64,000 nucleotides of DNA from Rallus limicola (taxonomy: Eukaryota > Chordata > Aves > Gruiformes > Rallidae): positions 15,492,146-15,556,145 of the forward strand of contig JAKCOZ010000001.1 in the NCBI GenBank assembly GCA_022605955.1, read 5' to 3'. Positions 44,001 to 53,614 of this stretch are shown here, piece after piece (the stretch's first letter is position 1; every line of letters begins with the position of its first letter). A model generated the notes under the pieces. The model was given only the letters and a program-made list of their open reading frames with translations, did not search any database and was not told the DNA's origin. The translations under genes were made by a program, and so were the position numbers.

Positions 44001-44445
44001 ATGTTGTCACCCTAGACAACTTATATAGTCAATGAAAACAGACAAGACCCTCAAAATCTGTCTACCAAAGAACTGGATGTCTGTCAGAGAAAACATATTT
44101 CTCCTTCCCTGGTGACTACTGGAGGTCTGTAGGGCAACTAAATTAATAGTTTAGGGACATAAAATTAAGTGGAGTGGACACAGACTCATCCAACCTAGGA
44201 ATTGCTTGTTGACCTATAGCAAGCCCTATGGGAGATGAGTATCCTGTATTTGTATCCCAGTTTATAGATATCTGTGTTCATCTCTTTTGTCAAAACAAAT
44301 GGGAACACGGGACGATCTGACAATACTCTCAGAAAGGCTGTTTATTCAAGCCTAGGACTGCACTTACCTTCAACATATCCCCAGCCTGGAAGCTTAGCTC
44401 ATCTTCTCCAGAAGCATTGAAATCAAACTTGGCGATGGCTTCCAT
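28881..44445 (-). CDS. GRAP2: GRAP2 (GADS), complete coding sequence in seven coding exons
   Basis: This is a cytoplasmic adaptor of the GRB2 family in T cells, platelets and other blood cells. In mammals its SH2 domain binds phosphorylated LAT and its C-terminal SH3 binds the RxxK motif of SLP-76. Seen here: exons 44445-44368, 41299-41208, 38932-38813, 37108-36940, 35455-35324, 32091-31972 and 29060-28881 join in frame to 891 nt, 296 residues plus stop. N-SH3 is residues 1-56 (AKFDF, WYKAEL, YVPKNF). SH2 is about 58-152 with the phosphotyrosine-binding FIVR Arg at 83. The linker is 154-237. C-SH3 is about 240-296 (ALYDF, WW at 274-275, LFPANYV). The human protein is about 330 residues; the shortfall is in the Gln/Pro-rich linker. 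All splice sites are GT/AG. Confidence 0.97.
30377..30845 (-). mobile_element. Solo LTR of an avian ERVL-like family, internally shortened
   Basis: The plus strand reads 'TGTGGTGGGTTTACCCCAGC', 'TAGGTGCCCACCAAAGCTGC', 'GGGGAGAGAAAATATAACTA', 'AGATAAGGACAGGGAGAGAT' and ends near 'CCTTGCCACACAAAACC'. This is the reverse complement of a very common avian ERV LTR. In its sense (minus) orientation it carries AATAAA at 30555-30550. Compared with the longer form I remember, the middle block is missing. It sits in a GRAP2 intron in the same orientation as the gene. There is no retroviral coding sequence. Confidence 0.8.
31457..31732 (+). mobile_element. CR1 LINE, 3' end fragment
   Basis: 'GAGGCAATGGGCACAAACTT', 'TTCTTTACTGTGAGGGTGGC', 'CCTCCAGAGGCCCCTTCCAA' and the terminal 'CATTCTGTGATTCTGTA' mark the 3' end of a CR1. 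It lies antisense in the GRAP2 intron, about 240 bases from the donor of coding exon 6. Confidence 0.9.
31972..32091 (-). CDS. GRAP2: GRAP2 coding exon 6 (linker, second GGSL exon)
   Basis: This 120-nt exon has phase 0 at both ends and encodes residues 198-237 ([14 protein letters not shown] to DPLHQQTS). It includes RRHTDP (226-231), which fits the mode-1 14-3-3 pattern; in mammalian GADS the matching Thr is phosphorylated by HPK1. The acceptor is TTGTCTTTCTAG and the donor TCG|GTAGGT. Mammals have a caspase-3 motif (DIND) just after GGSL; here the residues are DRKE, so that site is absent. The start of this exon resembles that of coding exon 5. Confidence 0.95.
33745..34291 (+). mobile_element. 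CR1 LINE 3' fragment interrupted by another CR1
   Basis: The left part (33745-33850) has 'AGAGGGCTGGAGCACCTCTC' and 'CTGGAGAAGAGAAGGCCTTC'. The right part (33985-34291) resumes with 'ACAGGAAAGATGGAGAAGGG' and ends 'GATGATCTTTAAGATGTCTT' and 'CTGTGATTCTATGATT'. The join is consistent with a single host copy of the same subfamily as the copy at 13765-14332. Confidence 0.9.
33851..33984 (-). mobile_element. CR1 LINE 3' fragment nested in another CR1
   Basis: The plus strand reads 'TCATAGAATCATAGGGGTTG', 'GAAGGGACCTGGAGAGATCA', 'CAACCCCCCTGCCAAAGCAG' and ends 'CCAGAGAAGGAGACTC', the inverted 3' end of a different CR1 subfamily. Host CR1 sequence flanks both sides, so this inserted later. Confidence 0.9.
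34715..35276 (+). mobile_element. CR1 LINE, 3' end fragment (about 560 bp)
   Basis: It runs from 'AACCAGCAGAACCAGGGAGG' through 'CACTACAAGAAAGACATCAA', 'AGAAGAGGAGGCTCAGGGGA' and 'TTGGAACAGGTTGCCCAGGG' to 'AATGATTCTGTGATTCTGTT'. It is antisense to GRAP2 and its 3' end is only about 47 bases from coding exon 5. Confidence 0.95.
35324..35455 (-). CDS. GRAP2: GRAP2 coding exon 5 (linker, first GGSL exon)
   Basis: This 132-nt exon has phase 0 at both ends and encodes residues 154-197 ([16 protein letters not shown] to PIMQQQQ). The acceptor is TTTCTTCCACCAG and the donor CAG|GTACTA directly after four Gln codons (CAG CAG CAA CAG). In human the matching place opens a long Gln/Pro/His-rich stretch, which is almost wholly missing here. 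The segment '[20 protein letters not shown]' corresponds to the human stretch before that repeat. Confidence 0.94.
35456..36939 (-). other. GRAP2: GRAP2 intron between coding exons 4 and 5
   Basis: The intron is 1.5 kb of unique sequence. The frames open on the plus strand at 36031-36784 show no domain and are taken as chance. Confidence 0.8.
36940..37108 (-). CDS. GRAP2: GRAP2 coding exon 4 (second half of SH2)
   Basis: This 169-nt exon supplies the last base of Arg97 and residues 98-153 ([13 protein letters not shown] to DNSREEK). It includes the SH2 beta-D strand '[15 protein letters not shown]' and the '[10 protein letters not shown]' helix. The acceptor is AATTGGATCCAG, which has a weak polypyrimidine tract, and the donor is AAG|GTAAAC. 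It is nearly identical to the mammalian sequence. Confidence 0.97.
37109..38812 (-). other. GRAP2: GRAP2 intron between coding exons 3 and 4
   Basis: The intron is 1.7 kb. A pyrimidine-rich run at 37631-37670 makes the pre-mRNA strand strongly G-rich. Nothing else was recognised. Confidence 0.8.
37631..37670 (-). other. G-rich tract on the GRAP2 sense strand
   Basis: On the minus strand the runs are G8, G5, G4 and GGG, separated by T, AGAGCA and AAGGA. This meets the simple four-run quadruplex rule, here in the sense strand so also in the pre-mRNA. It lies about 520-560 bases upstream of the coding exon 4 acceptor. Confidence 0.6.
38813..38932 (-). CDS. GRAP2: GRAP2 coding exon 3 (first half of SH2)
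   Basis: This 120-nt exon encodes the end of Pro57, Trp58-Val96 and the start of Arg97. It begins '[16 protein letters not shown]' and contains FIVRAS with Arg83, the residue that contacts phosphotyrosine in SH2 domains. The acceptor is TTCCCACTTGACAG and the donor is TCAG|GTATCT. Phases are 2 in and 2 out, matching its neighbours. Confidence 0.97.
38933..41207 (-). other. GRAP2: GRAP2 intron between coding exons 2 and 3
   Basis: The intron is 2.3 kb, AT-rich, with a short GT-rich patch near 40560-40590. No repeat family or exon was recognised. Confidence 0.8.
41208..41299 (-). CDS. GRAP2: GRAP2 coding exon 2 (second half of N-terminal SH3)
   Basis: This 92-nt exon encodes residues 27-56 and two bases of Pro57. 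It carries the SH3 Trp in 'EEWYKAEL' and the closing '[10 protein letters not shown]'. The acceptor is TCTCCATTGCAG and the donor CC|GTAAGTG. Confidence 0.97.
41744..41761. repeat. (GT)n microsatellite
   Basis: A pure TG/GT run of about nine units in a GRAP2 intron; short and of no evident function. Confidence 0.9.
43085..43170 (-). repeat. Possible MIR remnant
   Basis: 'TTGATTTTACAGGAAGGGAC', 'GAAGGAAAAGTGATCTGTCC' and 'AGCACCATTGTCCCAGCCAG' follow the order of reversed MIR but with many changes. Confidence 0.45.
44368..44445 (-). CDS. GRAP2: GRAP2 coding exon 1 (start codon, first half of N-terminal SH3)
   Basis: This 78-nt coding segment encodes residues 1-26: [19 protein letters not shown] then QAGDMLK. 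The ATG at 44445 has G at -3 and G at +4 and aligns exactly with the mammalian N-terminus. A splice acceptor (CTTATTCCAG) lies 25 bases upstream, so the exon probably begins at 44470 with a short 5' UTR and the gene has at least one more non-coding exon to the right. The donor is AAG|GTAAGTG. Confidence 0.96.
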
Positions 44446-46156
44446 ATCGTGTCGTGGTGGCAGAGCAAAGCTGGAATAAGTACATGCTTATGAACATCTA
44501 TGAGCTGCTGGGACTGCTGAGTCTAGCCTCCAGAAATCTATAAGGCAATGCTGTGATTTGTACATGAATGAGCATGTACCAACCACTGGCAGACATTACT
44601 TACTTGACATCGAAATACAACACGTACCAGAGATGGCACGACCAAGAGGCTACGATTATCTCAAGTCAGTAGTTTAAACAACCCATTGTGTATGCTCATT
44701 CCAACTGATCTCTTCTCTGCAGCAGTCTCATGGAGAAACTTCCACACATCACCCAAATCAGCTGGTTGCAGGGGAACACATTTTGTATAGACCAAGCACT
44801 AGTCTGTCACAGTTTCCAATAAAGCAAGTGACTCTGTCATGCAATAAAAGAATGCATTTGCCCTCTGCAGTGACTTGCTCCTTCTCTCAAGAGAGAGACA
44901 AATTGTGGACAAAATGAACAGCCTGCAATAAATAGTTTTTTCTTGGCCAAAGGCCACAATACTGAAGGTTGAAAGAAACTTTTCTCTGTGATAGCTTAGC
45001 ATGGCGACCAGGACTTTCAGCTAGGAAAAACTGTTTGCAGGAAGGCTGCATTCCCTACTTTGGAGGAGACACACTGTGAAGCTGTAGCACTGACAAATTT
45101 AAGGCATGCATTTACCCTGCCTCTTAGTGTTGGTAACCCAAAAGCCTGAAATGAACCAGACAGCCTGCAAGCCAAAGCCTGCTTTTCATCAGCAGAGCAG
45201 ATGTGGCAGGGGAAGTAGTGACACGAGCATCACTTCTTCACCACTTCCTGCTCATGTAACTCTGATGTACCCCAGTAGGACCACTTCTATAGTCAAGAGA
45301 GTTATTCATTTCCCATGGTTGGCTCATGGACCCTGCAGCCCAGCAGTGAGGCTTCCAGTGCCAAGACAAGAAGTGGCTAGGCAGTGCCATGTTAAGGAAG
45401 TGCATTGCTGGTTGTGAATACCATCAGACAGCTCCAATATAAGAGTAACTTTTATGGTTACTAAGCTAGATTTGCCTAGGATCAATAACCCTGAAGCCAA
45501 AGGCTCCATTACTGAACTTCACGTCTCATAGAAACACCCAGATTTTATATCTTGAGAAGAAGTGCCAACTTGCCGGATCAAAACCTTCTTAACCAGAAAG
45601 CCCTAGGAAGAAACTGTACAGACTACCATAGGTAGGGGGGGCTATTTCTTGCCTCCTGTTGTGTACCAAGGATCCAGGGCCCAGCTCTGATACCATGCAG
45701 TTAGGCTCAAACTGCTGAGATAAAGATGGGAGAAAGACTGCAGGGCAAAAATTATAGACAGAGGTAGGGCTGTTGAGACAGCACCAGCAGTAGCTCAGAG
45801 ATTCAGGAGGAAAAACACCAACACAAAAAGATATAAAATCTCAGACGAAAACCAAAAGCACCAGAGGTTTAGCTGGGATGAGTCTAGCTGAGGACTAGTC
45901 ATGAATCATTGGGATCACTGAGTTGTCAGTGCTGTCACTCCTGACCTAGCTGGTGGCAGGTGGCAGTGATGGAGGCCAGCCTTTCCTACTGATTGAGGCC
46001 TGCCTCACCAGTAAAGACCCTTTGGGAATCTTTACACACTTGAGGAGTATGCCAATGGTTAGCCTAATATTGCATTAAATTCTAGCTAGCTTCTGTGTGC
46101 ATTATCTGTACAGAGCAGTTATTTATTGGCTAAGTTGTGTATTTCATGCTTGCAGG

Positions 46157-46195
46157 GTCCCTTTGCACTTGACTAAAGTCCCTTTGCACTTGACT
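46157..46195. repeat. Two-copy tandem duplication, 21-bp period
   Basis: GTCCCTTTGCACTTGACT occurs at 46157-46174 and again, identically, at 46178-46195. Confidence 0.9.
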
Positions 46196-49100
46196 TAAAA
46201 TGGCCCAGGTAAAGTAATCTACAAGAGGGGCTGTAACATCACTGGAGATTAGTTCTGTGCTTTGTTACAACTCATTTCTAACTATAAAAAGATGTCACAT
46301 ACTTCCTTATTGGATTCTGTTAGTACCATCCTTTTTGCTGCTTATGGGTGAATTTGTATTCATGTGACTGATGTGAGCTATGCAGCACCGAGGCAGATTT
46401 TTTACCAGTCTAAAGGCAGTGCTGCTCATTCAGCATGAACCTGTCTTAAAGCAATGAGGGCTGTTGCAGCGTTGGGGGTCTCCCATGTAGGTTGGAGTAC
46501 ATAGCTCAGTTGTGATCTGGTTTATACACCTGCTGTTCTAGCCTGCTGCCTTAGGGTTTTGTCAATACACATCAATACTGAACTATAACACTTCTTGCTT
46601 TACTAATGTGCTTTATTCTCAGTCTTCAGCTTTCCAGCTCTTCCAAACATTGTCACCCCTTTCCTCTGTCAACTTACTGATGTGTTGTAATTCTTACTTT
46701 GAGCACCTTTTGCAGATACAGCTTGGGTTTACCCTCTGATCACCCCTCTCTTATTCCAGGCATTGGTGTAATTCTGCAGATGCAACTCAGGCCTGATCTG
46801 TTCCCTCTTCTCTTGCACTGACAGTTTTGGAGCTTCAGTCTATAATCTCTCGTGGCCAGTGTGAGCCCCTTGTGTGCTAAAAGACTGTACAGGTATTAAA
46901 TCAGAGAACAATTAACCATTGAGGGAACTACTTAAGCAATGATAGTATTTCATGGAAGAGAACCAAAGAAAAAGACTGAAGGAGAATTACTTTAATAAGG
47001 GATGTTTTTCAGTGTTTTATCCTGCAGCGGTGGGCTGCTGCAGAGAGATCAGAGCCAACAGTACAGCTGAATCCTGGAACTCCTAAGTGCAGAGCATTAA
47101 TCCAGCTTAAAAAACACCCCACACTTAAAAACAATAAACTGTTTAAATTCAAATCCTGTCTTTGATTTTTTCCCCTTAGTCACAGAAGAGATAGTGGGGG
47201 TTCTCTCTGCAGGGGGCAGGAGTGGAGAGAGCCTTTCATTTTTCCATATCCCAAACATTAAAGATGCTATTGGAGATGTGACCCCCTCAAAAGGAGAAGG
47301 GTTTGTGAAACAGTTAAAATCTCCTCTCTCGCCTCCTTTTCAATTTCAGCAATCCCAACCTCGGGGAGAGACCAGGAGACAGATACCTCTTCAAACAATC
47401 TAACACATGGATTAAATGTGCTTTTCATTGCCAGCGGCTGGATTTAGAAGTGAGTCAAATACCATACACAGTGTTGGCTCTGTTGATAAATCAGCAATGC
47501 AGTAATGCTGTGGCCTTAAGCTCTTCCCCCCACCAACTACTAAAGCAACACTAGCCAATAATCCTGTCTTTGAACTCCAGCCTACCACTTTTCATCACCT
47601 GAACTTCAAACCAGTTCTGTCTTTCTGATCCTGTTCCTCCCTCCATCTGTAACTCAAGAATCCTCACTCTGCGTGGGTCAGTGTTGGGTCCTCATGAAAA
47701 CTCCCCTGCCAGGGGCCTATTCTTTCTCTCTCTGCATGCGTGTGACTTGGAGCACCACCCCATGATACACAGAGACAGGATTTTTTTTGTTATTGTCATA
47801 ACTTAACATTTCTTAAGCACCTTTTATCCCAAAAGGACAAGCACTATGCTTTGCAGGCAAAGAGACAGATTCCGCTTTCAACTGCCTGGTGTGGTACCTT
47901 TAAGCTTTCGAGTAACTAAGGACAATTTTAGACTATGCATAATGTTTTGTGTGAAAATCACCTTTGTACAGAGTTTAGCATGACGTCTATGGAATGTTCA
48001 AAGGAGAGTTTTTCAGTTCTGAGTAAGAATTGACCAGAATCCTACATTTTGTGCTGGCTCTCTGCATGGAGTTGAATTGTCTCTGTGGTTCCCTATTGTA
48101 ATAAGGTGGATACAAAGGGCATGAGGCTACTGCAATTCTGTGGGACTGGTTCAGCAGAAGATTCATAAAAGAAGTGAAAAGCAGTGTGGCTTTGAGAGCT
48201 GTAGGTAGGTATTTTATTTTGGCAGAATGCCATTCTCTGAGCAAGAATATCTCTGTTGATGAAAAGAGCCAAGGCCTAAATTCATGTCAGCAAGCAACAC
48301 AGTCTGACAGAAGCATCCCAAAGAGGTTAACACTATTACCCTACCCAAAGCTGGGTCAAAATTCAATAATAACAATGCCAGGGAAGGTCACCACCTATGA
48401 AGAGTTTACCACTCAGGGACTACCCAGGCTTAGCCCTGCTCAATCTCACATATTAACATCACAGGAGGGCATAGTTGCAACAATGTGCATGCTTAGAGGA
48501 TCTGTAAGAGCCCAAGTTTTTAATTTTATGCCTGCAGCATGCACATCTCCAGCCTGCAGCACCATCCAGTGAGGTTTTGCACTGGGTTATACAGTGCAAG
48601 CCACTGTGTCTTTGTTCAGCTGTGCAGGAACAACCTATTGGACTGATGAGCAACCAGGGACAGAATTCAACACCAAACATCTGTACAGAAACTCCAGATG
48701 ACATTTCAGCAGAAACAATGGAGAAGGGACCCATTATCTTGAAGAGCTGTGATAGATAAAAGCTTTGTTTTCACCAGCTAAGCCACATACAAGTGGCATG
48801 GGAATATTTCGTTCCAAAAACACAAACCTCTTGCTATGGAGCTAATGGAGCAGCTCCACTGACTGTCAGTGATAAGAGAGTAAAATTTATAAGGGAGAAC
48901 AAGTCATTAAAATACTCAGCACTGTTGCATTTAAGTATTGGCTATCCTGCCATCCAGAGCAATGCATAATACTTGGGCTGAGCCTCTGTTCTCAAAATAA
49001 GCCTCTTAGGAACCAGATTGACAGAACAAACAAACTTTCAGGACTCTATAACCAATGGCAGTTGGTAAGAAATGCCCCAGACTAGGATGGTACTTAATCT

Positions 49101-49899
49101 TCCTGGGGAATCTGGGTCTTCTGTGCTGCTTCCAGTCACAGTAGAGTAGAGCTGTATAGTACCATGGGAAGCCTGTGCAACAGCAGCCCCAAAAGAGGAG
49201 CATAATACCGCACAATATTGTGAGAGTATGAAATCATAAATCTTCACTGTGCTGGAAGGTATGGTGTAGAGGACTAGGATAGGGGGAAGGACCTCCTTCT
49301 GTTTGCCCACCCCCTCCCTCAGTTTCCAGATGGTCAGATCTGACTGGGACACAGGGATTTGTCCTGCGGAAGCACTGCCCTGTAGTGGAAGCTGATGAAC
49401 AAGATGGCACATGCTCTTCCCCAACCACGCAGTACTTTACCTTTCCTTCCAAAACCCCTCTTTCCTCCTTAGTACATCTCCCACACAGCTCCCCCAACCC
49501 AAGTCTCAGAGCCACGCTCGCCCCATACCTTGTAGCAGCTCTTCTCTCCACTGGCAATTTGCTAGAAAGCAGGAGGTGTGTTATCATCTAAAAGAAGGAA
49601 GAGAAGGAGAGCTCAGCCTGTATCAGGCTCCTCCCTGTATCGACACTGAGCCACATCAGTGGATGTCCACATGTGTGGAAGAGGACAGTCAAGAGAGGGC
49701 ATGGTGGGTAGAGGCATACAATAGTGTCTATCACAGAACAGAGTGGGGCATGGACAATTATCAGTCCCTAATATTGGAAATACTTGGTACACTGCAAACT
49801 TAAAATGGTGGTGTCCGTTCAAAAGGACCTGTTCTTTGCTGGTCTCTCAGCCCAGTCTGATTTAACGGCTGAATAAATGAGGGAACTGTCCCTCAAAAA

Positions 49900-51592
49900 G
49901 TGCAAGTTCTACCCAAATAAGGAAAACAGAATAGAGCACAGATCTGGTAAGTTAAATGAGAAACCATAATAGGTCCGTTGAAAAGCATATCTTGAAGAAC
50001 AAGTAGTTGAAGACATAAAAACATGTAATAAAATTATTTTCAAAGACAACAGAAGCAGGAAGCCTGACAGAGTGTCTCTAGGGCTGACAGATGATTGAGA
50101 TGTAAAAAGAGTGCTCAAAGAAGATAAGGATGCAGCACAAAAGCTAAATGAATTTTCCACATCCATGCATCTTCCATAGGGATGTGAGGAGGTCCCCACA
50201 CTGGGGTTTTCTTTGCAAAGAGCCAGGGGAACTGTCTCAAGCTGAGGAATCAGAAGAAAAGGTTGTAGGACAAATCACTAAATGAACAAGAGTAAATCTA
50301 AGAACTTGATATTTTAGAAATCTTGAACAAAGTGTAACTGGAACATGAAATAATAAAGGCTGAGCAGTTAAACTGGCACACAACATGAGACCTAACCTGA
50401 TCTCGGTAGAAGGAGAAAAAGCAGCAAACATAATGCCAATGTATGAAAATCGTTTTGAGGGAATACAAGGGTCAGGAAGTCTAACTTCTTTATGCCTGAA
50501 ATTTGTAAAAACAATAATGAAGAAAATAATTATTGGTCATACGAGAAAAATTACATTCGCATAACTTTTGTAGGAGGAAGTCATACTGCACAAATCTGAT
50601 TGAGTTCTTTGAAGGAGATGATGGTATATAGGAGATCACTCAATATAAAACTTGCATTTCTAAATCCTTTTTGTCAGTCTCTCACTGAAGACTTTTAAAA
50701 AGCCTCCTAAGCTCTCAAAGAATAAGAGGGAAGGTCCTATAGAGGATTAACAACTGGTTAAAAGTTAGGAAACAACTTGAGTTGTTGAACAGCTTGTTCA
50801 ACAAATTCCTAAATTATCTGGAAAAAATGAAGTGACAGAGATTATGGATGAGAAAACAAAATCAGAGTAATACAAACTAAATCTGATCGCAAAAGCTTGC
50901 AGATGGTTTTCAAACTACTGTTGAAATGCAAGATGAATCTCAGTGCTGATGACTGTAAAGTAATGGACATTGGAATAAACAACTGTAACTATAGTAACAC
51001 AGCAATGAACTTAAAATTAGCGATTACTTCTCAAGAAAGATACCTTTGAGTTTTTGTGGACAGTTCTATCAAAGAGTCAGCTCAGTAGAAGTTGAAATGT
51101 CATGCAAGTGATAGAGAACAAAACAGAAAGCAACATCATGTCACTGCAAAAATCCTTGGGGCACCTGTTTGAATATTTGTAACTTGAATATGGCAGCTAG
51201 TTCGCATCTCCATCTCAAAAATAGCGACAGTAGCATTAGAAATGGTAGAGAGAAAGGATGACCAAATGATTGGAAAGTTTTTGAACAAGGGAGGACCAAA
51301 TTAAACAGACTAGGATCCTTCACCCTAGAAAAACAGTTGACAGTGGGGTAAATGCAAAAGTGATGTAGAAAATTATGAGAATAATGAAAGAGGCAAACAG
51401 GAAATTTTTATTCATAATTTCTCATAACACGATCATTCTCAAGAGCATAGGGATCTTGGAGGCCCTAGTGAAAGAAGCTTTGCTGGGTATTTGCCCTGTT
51501 CTTACCCTTCTTACCCAACCTGCTATTGTTGGGCACAGCATCATGGGCAGTGTCAACCTGTAACCTGACCTGATTCATCCTTTCTTATGGGT
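49900..51592 (+). mobile_element. Ancient amniote CR1 LINE, decayed, with reverse transcriptase remnant
   Basis: The order of blocks follows the old CR1 type abundant in turtles and crocodilians: 'AGAAGCAGGAAGCCTGACAG' and 'AAGCTAAATGAATTTTCCAC' near 50.05-50.16 kb, 'AACAACTGGTTAAAAGTTAG' near 50.75 kb, 'GTAAAGTAATGGACATTGGA' near 50.96 kb, 'TCTCATAACACGATCATTCT' near 51.42 kb, and a 3' end with 'TTGTTGGGCACAGCATCATG' and 'CTTTCTTATGG' near 51.59 kb. The reading frame of the reverse transcriptase region is broken by many stops. The middle is shortened against the form I remember. It is antisense in the GRAP2 5' region. Confidence 0.85.
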
Positions 51593-53173
51593 CATGGTAC
51601 TTCACAAAAAGCACTACAGCATGCTAGTCTAAGACAGTTGGTCCAGCAGCGGCAGTCCCACCTTCTCCCCTGTGTCAGCCCCCCATAACCCCCAAAAATG
51701 CCTCTTAATTAAAACAGAGGTAAATGGTAAATTAGGAAGCACTCAAAACAGTGAAGGGTAGAAACAGTGAGAAGGCTCTCTGCAGAGGATGAACCCCAAT
51801 ATATTTTGCCAAAAAAATACAGAGATGCAGAAAGGAGGTGCCCAGAAGAAGAGTACAGCAGTTAGCTGTTGTTATGTTTTGAAAAGTTTTACATGTGGCT
51901 ATTACTGTACACATCAGGAATATAAACCTCTGTACAGGCAGGTGGGACACCAAACCTCAGAGTCTTCTTGGTTTTAAGCTTATGCTCTGTGAATGGCCTG
52001 ACAGACTATGTTACGTTACACATTAAAATGACCTATTTTTCCTGTTTCTACCATGATATCAACTAATGGGCCCCCCAGCATGAGTGCTGCCTGACAATGT
52101 CACAAAACACTGACTGGATTTCTGTTAGATGTCCAGAAGTATTCCATGATAAAATTAATTCTATTTAATGTGAAGCCATAAAAGATGTGGCTTTCTATAT
52201 CATAAACAAAACACTCAATAGAGTCAAGCCCCAAACGATGAGAAGAGATAGAAAATAGGATAAGATAGTAAATAATTCTCTTTTCTTTCTTTTCCATTTC
52301 TATATACTCCTCTGTTGTCATAGTTATGGTAGCATGTTAACGTCTTGACCATGTGGAATACACACATCATAGCTATGTTGAAAAATACGGAGAAAATTCC
52401 AGATACTTCCACCATAACTAATGGGAACAAACCTTACGGGAAGGGTGTTAGGCTCCATGCTTCCATGATTTAGCCACTCTCTATTAGACAACTGGATAAA
52501 GCCCTACCCAGGCAGACAGGTTATTCCACAACTATCTGCTGCAACCTTCTTATGTCTTCATCTACTACCAGTGCAATCCAGATGGGACAGCTGAACTATG
52601 ACTATGATACAATCTGAGAAGAACTGGATTTAAAAAGTTTGATGCAGATAAAGCTTGCACCTGCTTTTACACTTAGGTGAATGACCCAAAATAAGCGTAT
52701 CTGGAAACATGCCTAAGAATACACTCTTACAGCAATTTTAGTAATTTCTTGCTGGGATGGAACATTCAAGAGAGAAAAACTTTTTCCAAGACATTTTATC
52801 TATTTTCATTTCTATTTGGGAAGAATGGGAGCAGCCAGAAAGAATACTAAACATGCAGAGGAAAGAAAAGAGGAAAAAGTTATGGTAAATTAAATAAAAT
52901 AAAACTTATCAATCAATTATTTTGCATACACTGTTGGTTGGGTTAATAAATATAAAAGATTACATGGCTAGGCTTGGCTTGTGATCAATGTAAACTACTT
53001 TCCCACATTCTTAATTAGTTTGCCTCCAGAAAGTAACATTGCCAACAAGGGAAAAACAAGTCAAACTGTGGAAACAAGGGAGATTTCAATTGCTATATAT
53101 TGTTGTAAGCAATAACTCAGCATCAGCAGATTCAGGAGCATCGGGGCTGTAAATCCACATAGAACTGAATGTT

Positions 53174-53614
53174 ATGAATGGAAGCTGTCTGGTCTTTCCC
53201 GATTTCCCATCTATTCCTGTCCCCACATTCAGATATGCTCCACATACAGCAATTCATCCTCTCTTGCTGCTTTGCTTTCTGCAAACAGTTGCTCAGGCTG
53301 TCCACAGTGACAGGTCATTAGTGGGCAGTTATTTTTTCAGGACTGAGTGCACAGGAGTGACAGCTCTAGAACAGCTTCTCTGCAGAGCTCTGTCAACAGA
53401 TCTGGGCAGAGCTCTGTCCCTATTTGCTATGCTTCCTGTTAGCAAAGATTGTCTTGAAAGCTCTGCACCTTGTTGCTCACCTGAAGCGGTCCTGTTTGAT
53501 TATGCTCTAGGATTTTCAAACAGCTCAGTCAACAGCATCAGCTGTATAGCTACTTCTACTCTTTGTGCTGGTCTTGTCACCAACACCCTCATAAACCACA
53601 TTCAGTTGGTATGA
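53174..53614 (+). other. Unassigned 146-codon open frame
   Basis: This is one of the longest open frames in the right third. The predicted protein has a hydrophobic stretch near residues 31-42 and many Cys and Ser residues. I recognise no domain and see no splice sites or poly(A) signal that would define a gene. It is most likely a chance open frame in intronic DNA. Confidence 0.12.

Larger units (their letters stand above)
41300..44367 (-). other. GRAP2: GRAP2 intron between coding exons 1 and 2
   Basis: The intron is 3.1 kb. It contains a (GT)n microsatellite at about 41744-41761 and a possible MIR remnant at 43085-43170. No exon was seen. Confidence 0.8.

Noticed and set aside
49234..49803. 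Overlapping open frames on both strands near 49.2-49.8 kb
   Set aside because: The sequence is locally less AT-rich, which lengthens frames by chance; none resembles a known protein.
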